In this document: positions 14,548 through 15,322 of the stretch, one piece after another | How the letters are laid out: the number at the start of each line of letters is the position of its first letter | How positions within the stretch are numbered: the first letter of the stretch is position 1 | DNA from: Clostridiales bacterium UBA4821 | GTDB taxonomy: Bacteria > Bacillota > Clostridia > Acetivibrionales > UBA4821 | Length of the DNA stretch: 15,322 nucleotides | Assembly: GCA_002402315.1 (NCBI GenBank) | Contig: DHFP01000236.1 | Coordinates: 1 to 15,322 of the forward strand | Reading direction: 5' to 3' | Notes under the pieces: model-generated | Told to the model about the DNA's origin: nothing | The model's database searches: none | What the model saw: only the letters and a program-made list of their open reading frames with translations | Position numbers and translations under genes: made by a program

Positions 14548-15322
14548 AATTAATCTGGTATATTGACCCCGGAACGCAAATGATAGTAGCAGGAGATTCC
14601 GGCCGTTTGAGGCAAATATTGGTTAACCTCATTGGAAATGCAATTAAGTTTACAGAAAAGGGAAAAATAGTTGTACAGGTAAAAGAAATAAGGAAAATAA
14701 ATGATAAGATTGAGATAAAATTTTCTGTAAGTGATACTGGTATTGGTATTGCCCCGAAGAAACTGGATCGGCTTTTTAAGAGTTTTAGTCAAGTAGATGG
14801 CTCGTTTGCAAGAAAATATGGTGGCACAGGTTTAGGTCTTGCCATCTCAAAACAGCTGGCTGAAATGATGAGAGGTTCTATATGGGTAGAAAGTAAGGAG
14901 GGCGAAGGTAGTAATTTTTATTTTACAGCAGCATTTGAAGTAAAAAGTGCTTATGGGCTTAACGGAGAAGACAAAGACACCTCTTTATCGAAACAGAGAG
15001 AGTCCGATAGCAAGTCGTATGATACTTTTATAGATCAACTCAAAAGTAAAATAAGAATACTTATTGTTGAAGATAACTTTATTAATCAAAAGCTAGCTTT
15101 GTCATTATTACAAGACGAGGGCTGGAAAGTAGAAGCTGTGTCGACTGGAAAAGAAGCATTAGAGGCGATACAGTCAGGAACATATGGATTGGTCTTGATG
15201 GATGTCCAGATGCCGGATATGGATGGTCTGACGGCAACCAGGCTGATCCGGGAAGAAGAGGCAAGCCGCGGGTGCCATGTGCCTGTTATAGCCATGACCG
15301 CCTACGCCATGCCGGGAGATCG
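14505..15322 (+). CDS. Hybrid sensor histidine kinase, 3' part (HATPase + receiver), partial at window end
   Basis: From 14505 the -1 frame is open without a stop to the end of the window and continues the kinase. The first residues are TVETFSIQAHQKGLELIWYI. The ATPase domain has the N box NLIGNAIKFT, then DTGIGI (G1), FKSFSQVDGS (F box) and GGTGLGL (G2). A linker of about 45 residues leads to a receiver domain starting RILIVEDNFINQ, with the phosphoacceptor Asp in LMDVQMPDMDG. The window ends inside this receiver (...AMTAYAMPGD), so a second receiver or Hpt domain may follow. It has no good start codon and ribosome-binding site of its own at the junction. It should be translated only as part of the upstream gene, if at all. 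Confidence 0.85.

Overview
This window looks like the chromosome of a low-GC, anaerobic, endospore-forming member of the Clostridia. The evidence is an oxygen-sensitive class III ribonucleotide reductase (nrdD-nrdG), the spore-coat protease YabG, a DacF/DacA-type D,D-carboxypeptidase, AT-rich spacers, and strong Shine-Dalgarno sequences with some GTG starts. Placement near the Acetivibrio/Ruminiclostridium group is only an impression. No tRNA, rRNA, CRISPR array, transposase or phage gene was seen.

Layout. Bases 1-390 hold no gene. They contain two copies of a 43-bp direct repeat and a 137-bp palindromic element. A minus-strand block follows: a pheA - MazG-like - gdpP operon with a clear sigma-A promoter (3634-3662), an orphan corrinoid-binding protein, and the rpsF-ssb-rpsR operon with its own promoter, leader hairpin and terminator. 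Next come yabG (its terminator is a perfect 23-bp hairpin) and nrdD-nrdG, headed by a promoter that two NrdR boxes overlap. A plus-strand zinc-ribbon membrane protein of YIP1 type converges on minus-strand comEA. Further right are a small receiver-only protein lacking key phosphorylation residues, and a plus-strand pair: dacF and a hybrid sensor histidine kinase that runs off the window.

Function. Most of the block is housekeeping: translation and replication (S6, SSB, S18), dNTP synthesis under anoxia, phenylalanine synthesis, c-di-AMP turnover, DNA uptake (ComEA), spore coat and peptidoglycan maturation. The right end is regulatory.

Best leads. The hybrid kinase is interrupted at a seven-A run that forms an A_AAA_AAA slippery heptamer with a purine-rich Shine-Dalgarno-like stretch just upstream; a -1 shift restores the whole protein. 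The stand-alone receiver has Asn at the phosphoacceptor position and Ile in place of the conserved Lys. A 14-bp motif recurs in the hairpins on both sides of yabG. I did not find a convincing undescribed multigene system.
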